64,000 nt of DNA from Martinezella miluonensis (GCF_900094545.1 NZ_FMAH01000030.1:1-64000); one strand, 5' to 3'; counted from the stretch's first letter, positions 17,252-26,262 are shown. Translations and numbers: made by a program. Notes: generated by a model not told the origin, from the letters alone.

Positions 17252-18237
17252 TGACCAGGCAAAAAATACTCGTCGTGGGTGGCGCCGGTTTCATCGGCAG
17301 CCACACTGCGAAGCTCCTCCATAAGCAGGGCTTCGAGCCGCTCGTCTACGACAACCTGTCGACTGGACACCGGACATCGGTGCGCTGGGGACCCTTCGTG
17401 GAAGGGGATATTCTCGACACGCGGCGTCTTGCCGACGTGATTGAAAGTCACAGACCCGCGGCGATTATCCATTTTGCCGCCTCTGCCTATGTCGGGGAAT
17501 CCGTAGAGAATCCCGCAAAATACTACGCCAACAATGTCGGCGGCACGCTATCGGTATTGGAAGCATCCCGCAGCGTCGGAACGGACAAGCTGATCTTCTC
17601 ATCAAGCTGCGCGATCTACGGAATTCCGACCCGCCTGCCGATCCGCGAAAGCGAAACGCCGCAGCCGATCAATCCCTATGGCAGGACGAAGCTGATTGCA
17701 GAACATATGCTTGCCGATTATTCGGCCGCCTATGGACTGCATTATGTGGCTTTGCGTTACTTCAATGCCTCGGGCGCCGATCCGGAACAGGAGCTTGGCG
17801 AATGGCATGATCCGGAAACGCATCTCATTCCTCGCGCCTTGCTGGCAACCGGCGGCGCGATCGAGACTTTGGATGTCTATGGCAGCGATTACGACACGCC
17901 GGACGGCACATGCGTCCGTGACTATATCCATGTAACGGACCTTGCCAGGGCGCATGTGCTGGCGGTCGAATATCTGCTGGCAGGTGGCGAAAATCTTGCC
18001 GTCAATCTGGGAACCGGGCGCGGCACGTCGATCAAGGAGATTGTGAGCGCGATCGAGCGCGTTTGCGGTCGTGAGGTCCCCGTCGCCATGCGCATGCGTC
18101 GTCCCGGCGATCCCCCTACCCTCTATGCAGCGTCTGACCTCGCTGCTGAAAAACTCGGCTTCCGCGCTGTTCATTCGGACATCGAAACGATCATCCGGAC
18201 CGCAGCTCCCTTCTTCGGGCTGGAGGTGCGGGGATGA
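17251..18237 (+). CDS. galE: UDP-glucose 4-epimerase
   Basis: This extended SDR interconverts UDP-glucose and UDP-galactose. It has GGAGFIGSH near residue 10, SSSCAIYG near residue 112 and the catalytic YGRTK in NPYGRTKLIAEHML; the C-terminal half keeps RYFNASGADPEQELGEWHDPETHLIPRAL (key part RYFNASGAD), typical of GalE/ExoB. ATG at 17251 shares its A with the previous stop; a GTG at 17248 is an alternative start. It supplies precursor to the glycosyltransferase encoded next, which overlaps it by 4 bp. Confidence 0.92.
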   Translation: MTRQKILVVGGAGFIGSHTAKLLHKQGFEPLVYDNLSTGHRTSVRWGPFVEGDILDTRRLADVIESHRPAAIIHFAASAYVGESVENPAKYYANNVGGTLSVLEASRSVGTDKLIFSSSCAIYGIPTRLPIRESETPQPINPYGRTKLIAEHMLADYSAAYGLHYVALRYFNASGADPEQELGEWHDPETHLIPRALLATGGAIETLDVYGSDYDTPDGTCVRDYIHVTDLARAHVLAVEYLLAGGENLAVNLGTGRGTSIKEIVSAIERVCGREVPVAMRMRRPGDPPTLYAASDLAAEKLGFRAVHSDIETIIRTAAPFFGLEVRG

Positions 18238-20066
18238 CATCGATCCGGACACGAGCTCAGGTGATGAAAGACGAGGCGTTGATGACGCCGATCCTGCAGG
18301 GTCGCAAGCGCGCGGAATATGCCGTTTGCGCCACGCTGTGGCTTGCCGCACTCGTCTATTTCTGGAGCTGGTGGTTTACACCCGCCCACCATGTCGACCC
18401 TGTAGGGTCGGTCTTGTTGACCCTGGTGCTCGCTTGGGTGACGATCATTCCGGCCTATTTCATCATCGTCTTCTTTCGCGCTCAAAAACCGAACGGGCGC
18501 TTGCGGCTGCCCGCCGGCAGCCGCGTCGCCATGGTTGTCACGAAAGCGCCATCCGAGCCTTTTGCGGTGGTCGCCCGCACATTGTGTGCCATGCTTGAGC
18601 AAGATGTGCCGCACGATACCTGGCTTGCGGATGAGGATCCGTCACCCTCGACGCTCGACTGGTGCCGCAAACATGGCGTCCAGGTTTCCACCCGCAAGGG
18701 ACGCGAAGACTATCACCGCCAGACCTGGCCGCGGCGCACCCGCTGCAAGGAAGGTAACCTTGCTTTCTTCTACGATCACTACGGCTACGAAGGCTATGAC
18801 TTCGTCGTACAACTCGATGCCGATCACGTTCCCGAGCAAGGATATCTTTTCCAGATGCTTCGCCCCTTTGCCGATCCGGCAGTTGGCTATGTATCTGCAC
18901 CGAGCATCTGCGACCAGAATGCCAGCACGAGCTGGTCCGCCCGCGGCCGCCTTTATGCGGAAGCCAGCATGCATGGATCGCTTCAGGCGGGCTTCAACAG
19001 CGGGCTCTCGCCGCTTTGCATCGGCTCGCACTATGCCGTTCGCACCACAGCCCTGCGCAGCATTGGCGGGCTTGGCCCCGAACTGGCGGAGGATCACTCC
19101 ACCACGCTTATGATGAATGCACACGGCTGGCGTGGCGTTCATGCGCTCGACGCCATTGCTCACGGCGATGGTCCGCGCACCTTTTCCGATCTCATCACGC
19201 AGGAGTTTCAATGGTCGCGCAGCCTGATGATGGTCTTGCTGCAGTATTCTCCGACTTTGCTCCCGCGGCTACCGATGCGTCTGAGGATCCAGTTTCTGTT
19301 TTCTCAGCTGTGGTATTCCCTCTTCTCACTCTTTATGGCGTTGATGTTCATCCTGCCTATGATTGCGCTGACCAGAGGCAAGACTTTCGTTGATGTCTCT
19401 TACCCTGGTTTCCTGGTTCACTTTCTGCCGCAGTCTGTATTGTTGATCCTGTTTGCCTATCGCTGGCGCAGCACTCGTACATTCAGACCGTTCGATGCCA
19501 AGATCTTGAGCTGGGAGATGACATTGTTCCTGTTTGCCCGCTGGCCTTGGGCTCTTGTGGGCGGTCTGGCAGCCATTCGCGATTGGGCAACCGGATCCTT
19601 CGTAGATTTCCGCGTCACCCCAAAGGGAACGTCCGACGTGGATCCGATACCGTTTCGCGTTCTGGCACCCTATGCCGTGCTTTCGTTGGTCTCCATGGTG
19701 CCGGTGCTGTTGGTCAACAATGCAAGTGAGGCTGGCGGCTTCTATGTTTTCGCAACGATGAATGCTGCCATCTACACGCTGTTGCTGCTGGTCATCATCA
19801 TTAAACACGCTCGCGAAAACTCGGTCAGCGATAACGTGCGCTTTTATCGCCCGGCGCTCGCCAGCGGCCTGCTTGCCCTGATGGCCCTGCCTTTTGCCGG
19901 CATCGTCGAGCGCGGCCACGACGGAATTCAATCACTGGCCTGGAATAGAGATGGATACGTGCTGTTCGAGGAGCGCTTTTCTGTGGCCGGAGCCGGGAGC
20001 GGCGGTCGTGGACTGCACAGGATGGTGCTCAATCTGAACTGGTTCGTGAAGGATACGGATAACTGA
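18234..20066 (+). CDS. Membrane family 2 glycosyltransferase (cellulose synthase-like)
   Basis: The 610-residue processive-type GT2 has two N-terminal membrane helices (28-48, 57-81), a cytoplasmic GT domain with QLDADHVP (Asp195 and Asp197), AEDHSTTL (Glu286-Asp287) and TQEFQW (323-327, a QxxQW variant of the QxxRW motif), then at least five membrane helices. This architecture polymerises a polysaccharide and moves it across the inner membrane. No PilZ domain is seen. The start overlaps galE by ATGA. The polymer is unknown; the neighbours suggest galactose and possibly xylose or a mannan-like backbone. Confidence 0.88.
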   Translation: MTSIRTRAQVMKDEALMTPILQGRKRAEYAVCATLWLAALVYFWSWWFTPAHHVDPVGSVLLTLVLAWVTIIPAYFIIVFFRAQKPNGRLRLPAGSRVAMVVTKAPSEPFAVVARTLCAMLEQDVPHDTWLADEDPSPSTLDWCRKHGVQVSTRKGREDYHRQTWPRRTRCKEGNLAFFYDHYGYEGYDFVVQLDADHVPEQGYLFQMLRPFADPAVGYVSAPSICDQNASTSWSARGRLYAEASMHGSLQAGFNSGLSPLCIGSHYAVRTTALRSIGGLGPELAEDHSTTLMMNAHGWRGVHALDAIAHGDGPRTFSDLITQEFQWSRSLMMVLLQYSPTLLPRLPMRLRIQFLFSQLWYSLFSLFMALMFILPMIALTRGKTFVDVSYPGFLVHFLPQSVLLILFAYRWRSTRTFRPFDAKILSWEMTLFLFARWPWALVGGLAAIRDWATGSFVDFRVTPKGTSDVDPIPFRVLAPYAVLSLVSMVPVLLVNNASEAGGFYVFATMNAAIYTLLLLVIIIKHARENSVSDNVRFYRPALASGLLALMALPFAGIVERGHDGIQSLAWNRDGYVLFEERFSVAGAGSGGRGLHRMVLNLNWFVKDTDN

Positions 20067-20104
20067 GGTTCATGACGGGAAGGACGCTATTGGCGGGAAC
20101 GCAA

Positions 20105-20224
20105 ATGAAAATAGCAGTTACTGGAACCGAATATATGGGCTTGGACCGCGGCACGGACTTCGCCGAACCGAGTAGCCGCGTCGCCGGCGTGAAGGACTAT
20201 GAAGCCGCCAGGCAAATCGGCCTT
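20105..20224 (+). pseudogene. Remnant of UDP-glucose 6-dehydrogenase
   Basis: The frame from ATG 20105 reads MKIAVTGTEYMGLDRGTDFAE, which closely follows the N-terminus of UDP-glucose dehydrogenases (MKIAVIGTGYVGLVSGTCFAE type). Two Rossmann glycines are replaced (GTE, GLD) and similarity fades after about 40 residues (RVAGVKDYEAARQIG). No downstream body of the enzyme exists. The intact enzyme would supply UDP-glucuronate for the decarboxylase-like gene of the same locus, so the remnant makes sense here. Identification rests on one short stretch. Confidence 0.5.
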
Positions 20225-20356
20225 CGTGTCCCAGCCAATGACAAGTCAGCAAGCAGGCATGGCAGCTTGAGGGGAACATCCAAACAACGACACCGACAGC
20301 GGGCTATGGCGACAGCGGCGACAAGCTCATCCCAACCACAATACGGGAGAAATGAC

Positions 20357-20899
20357 ATGAAGCCATCGAAGAAGAAGATCTCCACTGCCCCGGTAACATC
20401 GCTGGCATTCGCGATTGTTCTTGGACTTGCAACGGGGAGCAATGCGGCAACCGCGGGCACGGCCAACAAGGTGCCCAACGGGGCAAGGCCCATGACGGCA
20501 GTCGAACTTTACACGCTCTATCGTGACAAGACCTGGCGTTGGGCCGACGGCGCAGGGCGAATGCAGAATATCGACCGGCGGTTTTCCGCCTGGGTCGACG
20601 GAAGCGGCGGGCAATCCTGGGCCGAGGGGCGCTGGGCCGTGACCGATACGGGTCGTCTATGTCTCGATGCAACCTGGCACGCCGCAAACGGCCAGTTCCC
20701 GGCCCAAACCTGCTTCGAGCATCGCATCTTGGGTGGAACGATCTATCAGAAACGAGAGACTGGCGGGACATGGTTCGTGTTTCGCCATCCCGTGACCAAA
20801 GACACGGATGAAGCGGCGAAGTTGATCGCCGACGACCTAGTCTCACAGCGGCTGGAGGCTATGAAAGCCTCGGTTTTGACTGTGCATAAGGCCGAATGA
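20357..20899 (+). CDS. DUF995-family exported protein
   Basis: The 180-residue protein starts at ATG 20357 behind GGGAGAAATGAC; a longer frame upstream is mostly the dehydrogenase remnant. An N-terminal signal (SLAFAIVLGLATGSNAATA) is followed by the DUF995 pattern: MTAVELYTLYRDKTWRWADGAG, AEGRWAVTDTGRLCLDATW and TIYQKRETGGTWFVFRH, with two conserved cysteines. The family is rhizobial and found near surface polysaccharide genes; its function is unknown. It is a paralogue of the protein at 21892-22392. Confidence 0.8.
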   Translation: MKPSKKKISTAPVTSLAFAIVLGLATGSNAATAGTANKVPNGARPMTAVELYTLYRDKTWRWADGAGRMQNIDRRFSAWVDGSGGQSWAEGRWAVTDTGRLCLDATWHAANGQFPAQTCFEHRILGGTIYQKRETGGTWFVFRHPVTKDTDEAAKLIADDLVSQRLEAMKASVLTVHKAE

Positions 20900-20916
20900 A
20901 GGAAGGAGGCAATCCG

Positions 20917-21861
20917 ATGAAAACCCTATCAAAACTAACGACGGCGTTGCTTGCGACTGGCGTCCTCTGCGGAGGCGTGTACGCCGCCAACAATGGCTCA
21001 GACATGAAGACCGAGACCCGGCCTCTCTTCAACGACAAGAGGCCGATCATCACACCGCAATCGCTGCCGGGCGGCGCCTACGACCCAAACGGCGACTTTT
21101 CCAATGACCCCAATCCCAAGATCGAGCACCTCTTCCTGCCCTGGGAAGATGTCGATCTATCAACCCTGAGCGTAGCGAATGACTACGCAAACAAGCGGGG
21201 GCGCTCACTGCTGATCACGATCGAGCCGTGGTCATGGGCGCGCGATTGGCGCGTCACGCCAACCGATCTCTTCAATGGGATTATGGCGGGGCACTACGAT
21301 TCCAACATGTCGGCGATCTGCACGGCGGTGTCCAAACTTAACAAGCCCGTCACCATTCGCTGGGCTCACGAAATGGACGAGAAAAACGGGCAGTTCACAT
21401 GGGCCTACTGGACGCCTGAGGACTATGTGAAGGCTTATAGGCATGCCGTCACCGTATGTCGCAAGAGCTTGCCCACGGCAAAATACATGTGGTCGCCGAT
21501 GGGGAAGGAAGGGCTTGAAGCCTACTATCCCGGAGATTCATTTGTCGACGTCGTCGGGTTGTCAGTCTTCGGCTACCAGCCATTCGATCAGCGAACTCTT
21601 GGGCACGATTCGAATTTCGTGGACGCAACCAAGCCCGGCTATGACCGCGTCAAGCGCTTCAAGAAACCCATCGTAATCGCGGAACTCGGCTACCAGGGAA
21701 ATGAAGCCTATGTTCACGCATGGGCCGAGGAAGCCAACAAGCCGCATTCCGAATTCCCCGACCTGACGGCAGTCGTCTACTTCAACGACCGCGAGGTCTA
21801 TCCTTGGCCGTATGGCCTGGGCCGGCCGGACTGGCGTGTTGCCAGTGCCCTGCTGAACTAA
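20917..21861 (+). CDS. Exported GH26-like glycoside hydrolase
   Basis: The 314-residue protein has a signal peptide (cleavage near VYA, residue 23) and a TIM-barrel hydrolase layout. IRWAHEMD (Glu152) fits the acid/base residue and VIAELGYQG (Glu256) the nucleophile of the GH26 (beta-mannanase and relatives) group in clan GH-A. AAGGAGG before ATG 20917 supports the start. In polysaccharide loci such hydrolases trim or release the polymer made by the membrane glycosyltransferase. It lies between two DUF995 genes. Substrate is not predictable. Confidence 0.75.
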   Translation: MKTLSKLTTALLATGVLCGGVYAANNGSDMKTETRPLFNDKRPIITPQSLPGGAYDPNGDFSNDPNPKIEHLFLPWEDVDLSTLSVANDYANKRGRSLLITIEPWSWARDWRVTPTDLFNGIMAGHYDSNMSAICTAVSKLNKPVTIRWAHEMDEKNGQFTWAYWTPEDYVKAYRHAVTVCRKSLPTAKYMWSPMGKEGLEAYYPGDSFVDVVGLSVFGYQPFDQRTLGHDSNFVDATKPGYDRVKRFKKPIVIAELGYQGNEAYVHAWAEEANKPHSEFPDLTAVVYFNDREVYPWPYGLGRPDWRVASALLN

Positions 21862-21891
21862 CGGTCATGTTGAAAGGTTGAGGAGAAAGAC

Positions 21892-22392
21892 ATGTCTTCG
21901 TTGCGCTTCGTCGTCATGGGTGCCCTGTTCTCGGTGCTCGCGTTGGTCGGCACCGCGAACGCGGCAACCCAGCATCAAATCGACAAAATGACCTTACGCT
22001 CGGCCCATCGGGCTGAACCAATGAGCGCTACGGAGTTGAGAAAAATCTACTCGGGGCGTTCGTGGATATGGAAGGATGGGGCGGGCTATTTCTCGCGCCA
22101 TCATAGCCGCTTTGCCGCTTGGTCGCACTCGCATGGCCAAAGATCTTACGCAAAAGGTACCTGGTATGCGGCCGATCGCGGCAGGCTCTGCATGAGCGCC
22201 ATCTGGTATAGCAAGAAGAGCGCTGCACCTAATGTTTCCTGCTTCCTGCATCGCAAGAGAGCTGGGATCATCTATCAGAAACGAGCATCAGGCGGAAAAT
22301 GGTATGTATTCCGTCATAATCCGACGAAACATGATGACGAGATTCTGAAACTTCGACTGGGCGATTATGTCCACAAACATCTACCCGGTTGA
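21892..22392 (+). CDS. DUF995-family exported protein (second copy)
   Basis: The 166-residue protein has a signal peptide ending ALVGTANA (about residue 24), then the same pattern as the protein at 20357: MSATELRKIYSGRSWIWKDGAG, AKGTWYAADRGRLCMSAIW and IIYQKRASGGKWYVFRH. The copy is more basic, rich in Arg, Lys and His. GAGGAGA precedes the ATG. It closes the polysaccharide locus 30 bp after the hydrolase. Confidence 0.8.
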   Translation: MSSLRFVVMGALFSVLALVGTANAATQHQIDKMTLRSAHRAEPMSATELRKIYSGRSWIWKDGAGYFSRHHSRFAAWSHSHGQRSYAKGTWYAADRGRLCMSAIWYSKKSAAPNVSCFLHRKRAGIIYQKRASGGKWYVFRHNPTKHDDEILKLRLGDYVHKHLPG

Positions 22393-22524
22393 AGTGGAAT
22401 GCTTATATAGGGGCATATACGAGGATGGCGGAGCGGCCTACGTTCCACTTGTTCAGTCGAACCGTCATCCGAGCAATGCCCCTATTCTTTATTGACAGCA
22501 ACTCTTGGGATTGTTGCAGGCATG

Positions 22525-22845
22525 TTAAAACCCGCTACGATTGTGGCAATGCGAGGTTCTTCCAAACCCGCTTGGCGTGCAAATGTAGGGTGATCCTTTG
22601 AAGTAATCTTCGGAAGAGACAGAAGTCGTTCTGGAAAGAGATCTTCCGCTATAGAAGACAACATTGTTCTTCTCATACTTCTTCATATACAACTGAACAG
22701 TCTTACTCTTCACATGTGAACTTTCGGCAGCGTTTGCATTCAAAGGCGCTGACACCAAAGATGCAATCGAAAGCATTGACGATATAAGAATTCCAATTTT
22801 ACGATTATAAAGATTTAGATTGCGAAAATCTTGGTTCAAACCCAT
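22525..22845 (-). CDS. Small exported protein, function unknown
   Basis: The 106-residue protein has a signal peptide (IGILISSMLSIASLVSA, mature end near NANA) and ends with YICTPSGFGRTSHCHNR, a cysteine-containing tail I have seen in short rhizobial secreted proteins; no function can be given. AAGGAG eight bases before the ATG supports the start. GC content is clearly lower than in the neighbours, and a large AT-rich inverted repeat lies just upstream, so the gene may be acquired. Confidence 0.65.
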   Translation of the reverse strand: MGLNQDFRNLNLYNRKIGILISSMLSIASLVSAPLNANAAESSHVKSKTVQLYMKKYEKNNVVFYSGRSLSRTTSVSSEDYFKGSPYICTPSGFGRTSHCHNRSGF

Positions 22846-23353
22846 AAGTTTACTCTCCTTTTCGGTTTCGTTTCGTCCATTTTGCCGGAAAATATTTAAA
22901 CGACTTCTTTAAATATCTTGAAAATATTAAAGAAATCGTCTAATTTTTCCCATTCAGGCTTTAGGTTGGGATCCACGAGGATGCTTCCCACTGCAATATT
23001 AGTTTGGCGCGATATTAGACGGCTGCACAGTGCCTTCGATCAGGCATCCACAGCCTTCTTTCGGTTTGCCTACCAATACGCACCGCAAGCCGGAATTCTT
23101 TTCACAACATATGATGCCGTGGCTTCCTTTACGTCTATCCGCCGGCCTCCGGCCGGTCGGATGGACTCAAATTCGGGCTGTTTTGCGACACTTCGACGGC
23201 GAGGAAGCCATTTGATGCCAGCTTTATCCGCGCGAGATGCGTTTTTGGCCTCAAATGCTCGGCAGTGTGGAAGTCGGACATTTGTTCGCCTGCAGCGAGC
23301 GCACAGCGAAAGCGATCAGCCAACTTACCCTGCACTATCGAAAGGCCACCATA
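22846..23353. other. Gene-free stretch
   Basis: About 500 bp between the small exported protein and the AraC-type gene. Open frames inside have no recognisable content. Apart from the inverted repeat at 22900-22939 I see no other element. Confidence 0.55.
22900..22939. repeat. AT-rich inverted repeat upstream of the small exported protein
   Basis: ACGACTTCTTTAA (22900-22912) and TTAAAGAAATCGT (22927-22939) pair over 13 bp with one mismatch around a 14-base loop; on the plus strand TAATTTTT follows. It could be an operator about 55-95 bp upstream of the gene at 22845, or a plus-strand intrinsic terminator, though no plus-strand gene ends nearby. Confidence 0.45.
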
Positions 23354-24484
23354 ATGATGTGGAATAAAACCGAGGTTTCCTCCGGGCAATCAACCTTTGT
23401 GGAGAGACGTCGGTGGCCTCGCAGTTCGCAAGCTCCGCTCTGTAATACTCTCATAGACATGCCAAAGCTGGACTCCTTGCCATTCTCCACCTCAGATGCA
23501 ATCCCCGGTTACCAATTCTCCGCCTGGCAAGAGCGTATGGCGCCGCTGATAGATACCTATCTTCCAGAAAGTTCCCGAGCTGCCGATTGCTTTGCAGCAG
23601 ATCAGACCGTCTGGAATCTGGAAGGAGCGCTTTTTATCCAGCAGGAGACGCCGGCTTTCAGCTATGAGCGCTCGCCGCACAAAGTCCGTTTCAGCGCCAT
23701 AGATCATTGGCAGATCACGTTCTTGCGCACTGGAAAGACGTGGACCAGCGTCAATGGGACTGTTGTCGAAAACGAGCCGGGCATGATGGAGATCCGTGCG
23801 CTTGGCTGCCCGTTTTATGGTCGCACCTTAAGCGCGCAGTCAGTCACACTCATTCTGCCCTCCGATCTCTTTGCCGATCACGGTGGACTGCCCGGCTCAA
23901 GCAACAACGTTATTTTGGGAGGCGCACGCGTCGAGCTGCTGGCGAACTATATCGCTTTTCTCGAAGCGAACCTCAGCCGCATGACGAGAGATGATCTGCA
24001 CGGCGTGCGCAACCAGCTTCAGGAGATGATTTTCAGTAGCGTCGCACCGCTCGTGCACAGTCGCATGATCAGCGACCACAGCTCCGAAATCGGACTGATG
24101 GCCAAAGCTCGCCGCTACATCCAGAACAATCTTGGATCGGCAGATCTAACCCCTGAAGCATTGAGCCGTGAACTGGCGATCTCACGCACCAGACTTTATG
24201 AACTGTTCCAGGCATCAGGCGGCGTCTTGAACTATGTCCGCAGAAAACGACTTCTGGCAGCACGTTCCGCACTTGCAGACCTGGATAACGGTCAACGAAT
24301 AGCCGACATTGCAAAGGAGCTTGGCTTTGAATCGGCGGCCAATTTCAGCCGAGCCTTCACACATGAATTCGGCTACAGCCCAAGTGAGGTCCGCAGGCAC
24401 ACGGGGGAATGCAAGGCCGAACATCTGCCGCGGATGATGGAAACAGCGACATTTGGCGACTGGCTCAACACGCTTGGCATCTGA
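23354..24484 (+). CDS. AraC-family transcriptional regulator
   Basis: From ATG 23354 (AAAGG eight bases before) the protein has 376 residues. The N-terminal half is an effector domain of the AraC_binding_2/FeaR type (starting around SLPFSTSDAIPGYQFSAWQ), and the last 100 residues are the double helix-turn-helix: LTPEALSRELAISRTRLYELFQ and IADIAKELGFESAANFSRAF, ending FGYSPSEVRR. A later ATG at 23459 is a possible start and an earlier one at 23237 is unlikely. No neighbour obviously forms its regulon. Confidence 0.85.
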   Translation: MMWNKTEVSSGQSTFVERRRWPRSSQAPLCNTLIDMPKLDSLPFSTSDAIPGYQFSAWQERMAPLIDTYLPESSRAADCFAADQTVWNLEGALFIQQETPAFSYERSPHKVRFSAIDHWQITFLRTGKTWTSVNGTVVENEPGMMEIRALGCPFYGRTLSAQSVTLILPSDLFADHGGLPGSSNNVILGGARVELLANYIAFLEANLSRMTRDDLHGVRNQLQEMIFSSVAPLVHSRMISDHSSEIGLMAKARRYIQNNLGSADLTPEALSRELAISRTRLYELFQASGGVLNYVRRKRLLAARSALADLDNGQRIADIAKELGFESAANFSRAFTHEFGYSPSEVRRHTGECKAEHLPRMMETATFGDWLNTLGI

Positions 24485-24567
24485 GGGAGCCTCACGTAGG
24501 TCACCGGCATGGAAACGGGATGCGCCGCCACAGGCGCCGCACCCCTTCGAACCCCGAAAAGCCCTGT

Positions 24568-24918
24568 TCAGCCCTGCTCTGCAGCGGCGGCGAAAGCGTC
24601 GAGCGTCCGGGTCGTGTAGACCAGCGCGGCGCCGGCGTTGACGCTTATTGCGATACCGAGCGCTTCGGCGATCTCGCTCGCGGTGGCGCCAGCCTTCTTG
24701 GCCGCGGCAGTGTGGACCGTGATACAGCCGTCACAGCGCAGCGTGACGGCGACGGCGAGAGCAATCAGTTCTCGCATCTTCGCGTCGAAATGGCCGTCCT
24801 TGGCGTTGGCATTGCTCAACTGAGCGTAGCCCTTCACCGTATCCGGCGAGAGTTTTGCCACATCGCCGACCCCGGCGAGAACTTGATTTCGATAGGCGTT
24901 CCAATCCATCATATGCAT
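24568..24918 (-). CDS. Carboxymuconolactone decarboxylase / AhpD-like protein
   Basis: The 116-residue protein has the AhpD-type redox motif RCDGCITVH (Cys62, Cys65, His69) on a helix, followed by KKAGATASEIAEALGIAI. Single-domain relatives act as alkylhydroperoxidase-like reductases or in lactone decarboxylation; the CxxC favours the redox role. AGGAGG before ATG 24918 sets the start. It is divergent from an AraC-type gene 109 bp away, its likely regulator. Confidence 0.88.
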   Translation of the reverse strand: MHMMDWNAYRNQVLAGVGDVAKLSPDTVKGYAQLSNANAKDGHFDAKMRELIALAVAVTLRCDGCITVHTAAAKKAGATASEIAEALGIAISVNAGAALVYTTRTLDAFAAAAEQG

Positions 24919-25027
24919 TTTAGGCCTCCTTTGTTGGTGAGGAGATAATGCGTCCGACCTGCTCCAATGTTGATATCCGCCAGGCGCAACGATATGACCG
25001 AACGGATCAAAAAGATCTGGAGCGCCC

Positions 25028-25966
25028 ATGAGCCCACACCGTGACGTACTGAGCCTGCTTGCGCCCATGCTCAGGGTGCGGCCCGAATTGCAAGACTTCT
25101 GCCGCTTCGGCGGTGACTGGAGCTCACCACATCAGTCCGAAGCAAAAGGCTGGGCAGCATTCCATATCCTCACGAAGGGTGCGTGCTCCGTAGAGCGCAA
25201 GGGACAACCGACGGTTCGCCTGGAGGCGGGCGACGTACTGCTGCTGCCCCATGGTGACGCGCATGTCGCTCGTGGCGGCGACGGGCGCAGCCCTCAGCAG
25301 ATCATCGGGACCACCCAAAAGAACGCCATCCGCGTCAAGGAGACAGAAGGGGCGGAGTTCGAGACCGAACTGATCTGCGGCCGGCTATACCTCGAAAGCG
25401 CCACGGACGATCTGCTGCTGCGCCTGCTGCCGCATACCATCGTCCTTCGGCTCAGCGGGCAGCAAGCTTGCAGCAGGCTGGTGGAGACCATCCGTGACGA
25501 ATTGGACGCCGACCGCGCAGGCGCGGCCGCTATCGCGCGCGACCTGGCCAGCGCACTGTTCGTCATGCTGTTGCGGGTGCATCTGGAAGCGGAGCCGCCG
25601 GCGGACGGGCTCCTGGCGCTGCTCGGCCACCGCGAGACGGCAAAAGCCGCCCTTGCTATGCTGGGCGATCCCGCTCGGGAGTGGAGCCTGGACGAACTGG
25701 CTGCCATCGCTGCGGTTTCGCGCGCGACACTGGTGCGCGCCTTTCGGCGCATATGCGGCATGCCGCCCCTGGCGTTCCTGACGGAAGTGCGACTTTCAAT
25801 CGCGCGGAACCGCATTACGCACACGGCCGATGCATTGGGCGAGATCGCTGCAGATGTCGGCTATCAATCCGAGGCGGCGCTGAGCCGGGCGCTCCAACGC
25901 CACTTCGCCATCCGACCCGGCGCCTTGCGTCGATCCGCGTGGGTGACGGAGCCGCCGCCAGTCTAA
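25028..25966 (+). CDS. AraC-family transcriptional regulator (cupin-type sensor)
   Basis: The 312-residue protein has an N-terminal cupin domain (WAAFHILTKGACSVERKG, then LEAGDVLLLPHGDAHVA) and a C-terminal AraC DNA-binding domain (WSLDELAAIAAVSRATLVRAFRR and ALGEIAADVGYQSEAALSRALQ). It is divergent from the AhpD-like gene; such cupin-AraC regulators commonly activate a neighbouring oxidoreductase gene. The inducer is unknown. Confidence 0.88.
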   Translation: MSPHRDVLSLLAPMLRVRPELQDFCRFGGDWSSPHQSEAKGWAAFHILTKGACSVERKGQPTVRLEAGDVLLLPHGDAHVARGGDGRSPQQIIGTTQKNAIRVKETEGAEFETELICGRLYLESATDDLLLRLLPHTIVLRLSGQQACSRLVETIRDELDADRAGAAAIARDLASALFVMLLRVHLEAEPPADGLLALLGHRETAKAALAMLGDPAREWSLDELAAIAAVSRATLVRAFRRICGMPPLAFLTEVRLSIARNRITHTADALGEIAADVGYQSEAALSRALQRHFAIRPGALRRSAWVTEPPPV

Positions 25967-26099
25967 GTATCAGATGAGCCCGAAAGCCATCTGATACAGA
26001 CGACCGTGCGGATCATACCTCTCGGCAGAGCGGGCAATCGACAACCGTGCGCAACACCGACTTGAGCGCGCTAGAGTCGACCCATCCTGATCACGCTCC

Positions 26100-26204
26100 T
26101 AGAGCATTTCCAGGAAAAGTGCGCAGCGGTTTTCCGTCCGGAATGCGCAAGGAAACACGAAGATAGGGCGTTTTCGCGATTCGAAGAAAAGCGGAAAAGC
26201 TCTA
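26100..26204. repeat. Rhizobial intergenic palindromic repeat
   Basis: A 105-bp non-coding element with inverted ends: TAGAGCATTTCC at the left and GGAAAAGCTCTA at the right. The body contains GCGCAGCGGTTTTCCGTCCGG, of which the core GCAGCGGTTTTCCG is characteristic of a repeat found many times between genes in Rhizobium genomes. It lies between convergent genes. Assignment to a named family (RIME-like) needs a genome-wide search. Confidence 0.6.
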
Positions 26205-26262
26205 GCGTGCGGTGGCGGCCAAGCCAGATCTACACGGCTAGGCAAGCAGCTCGGCCTTACCG

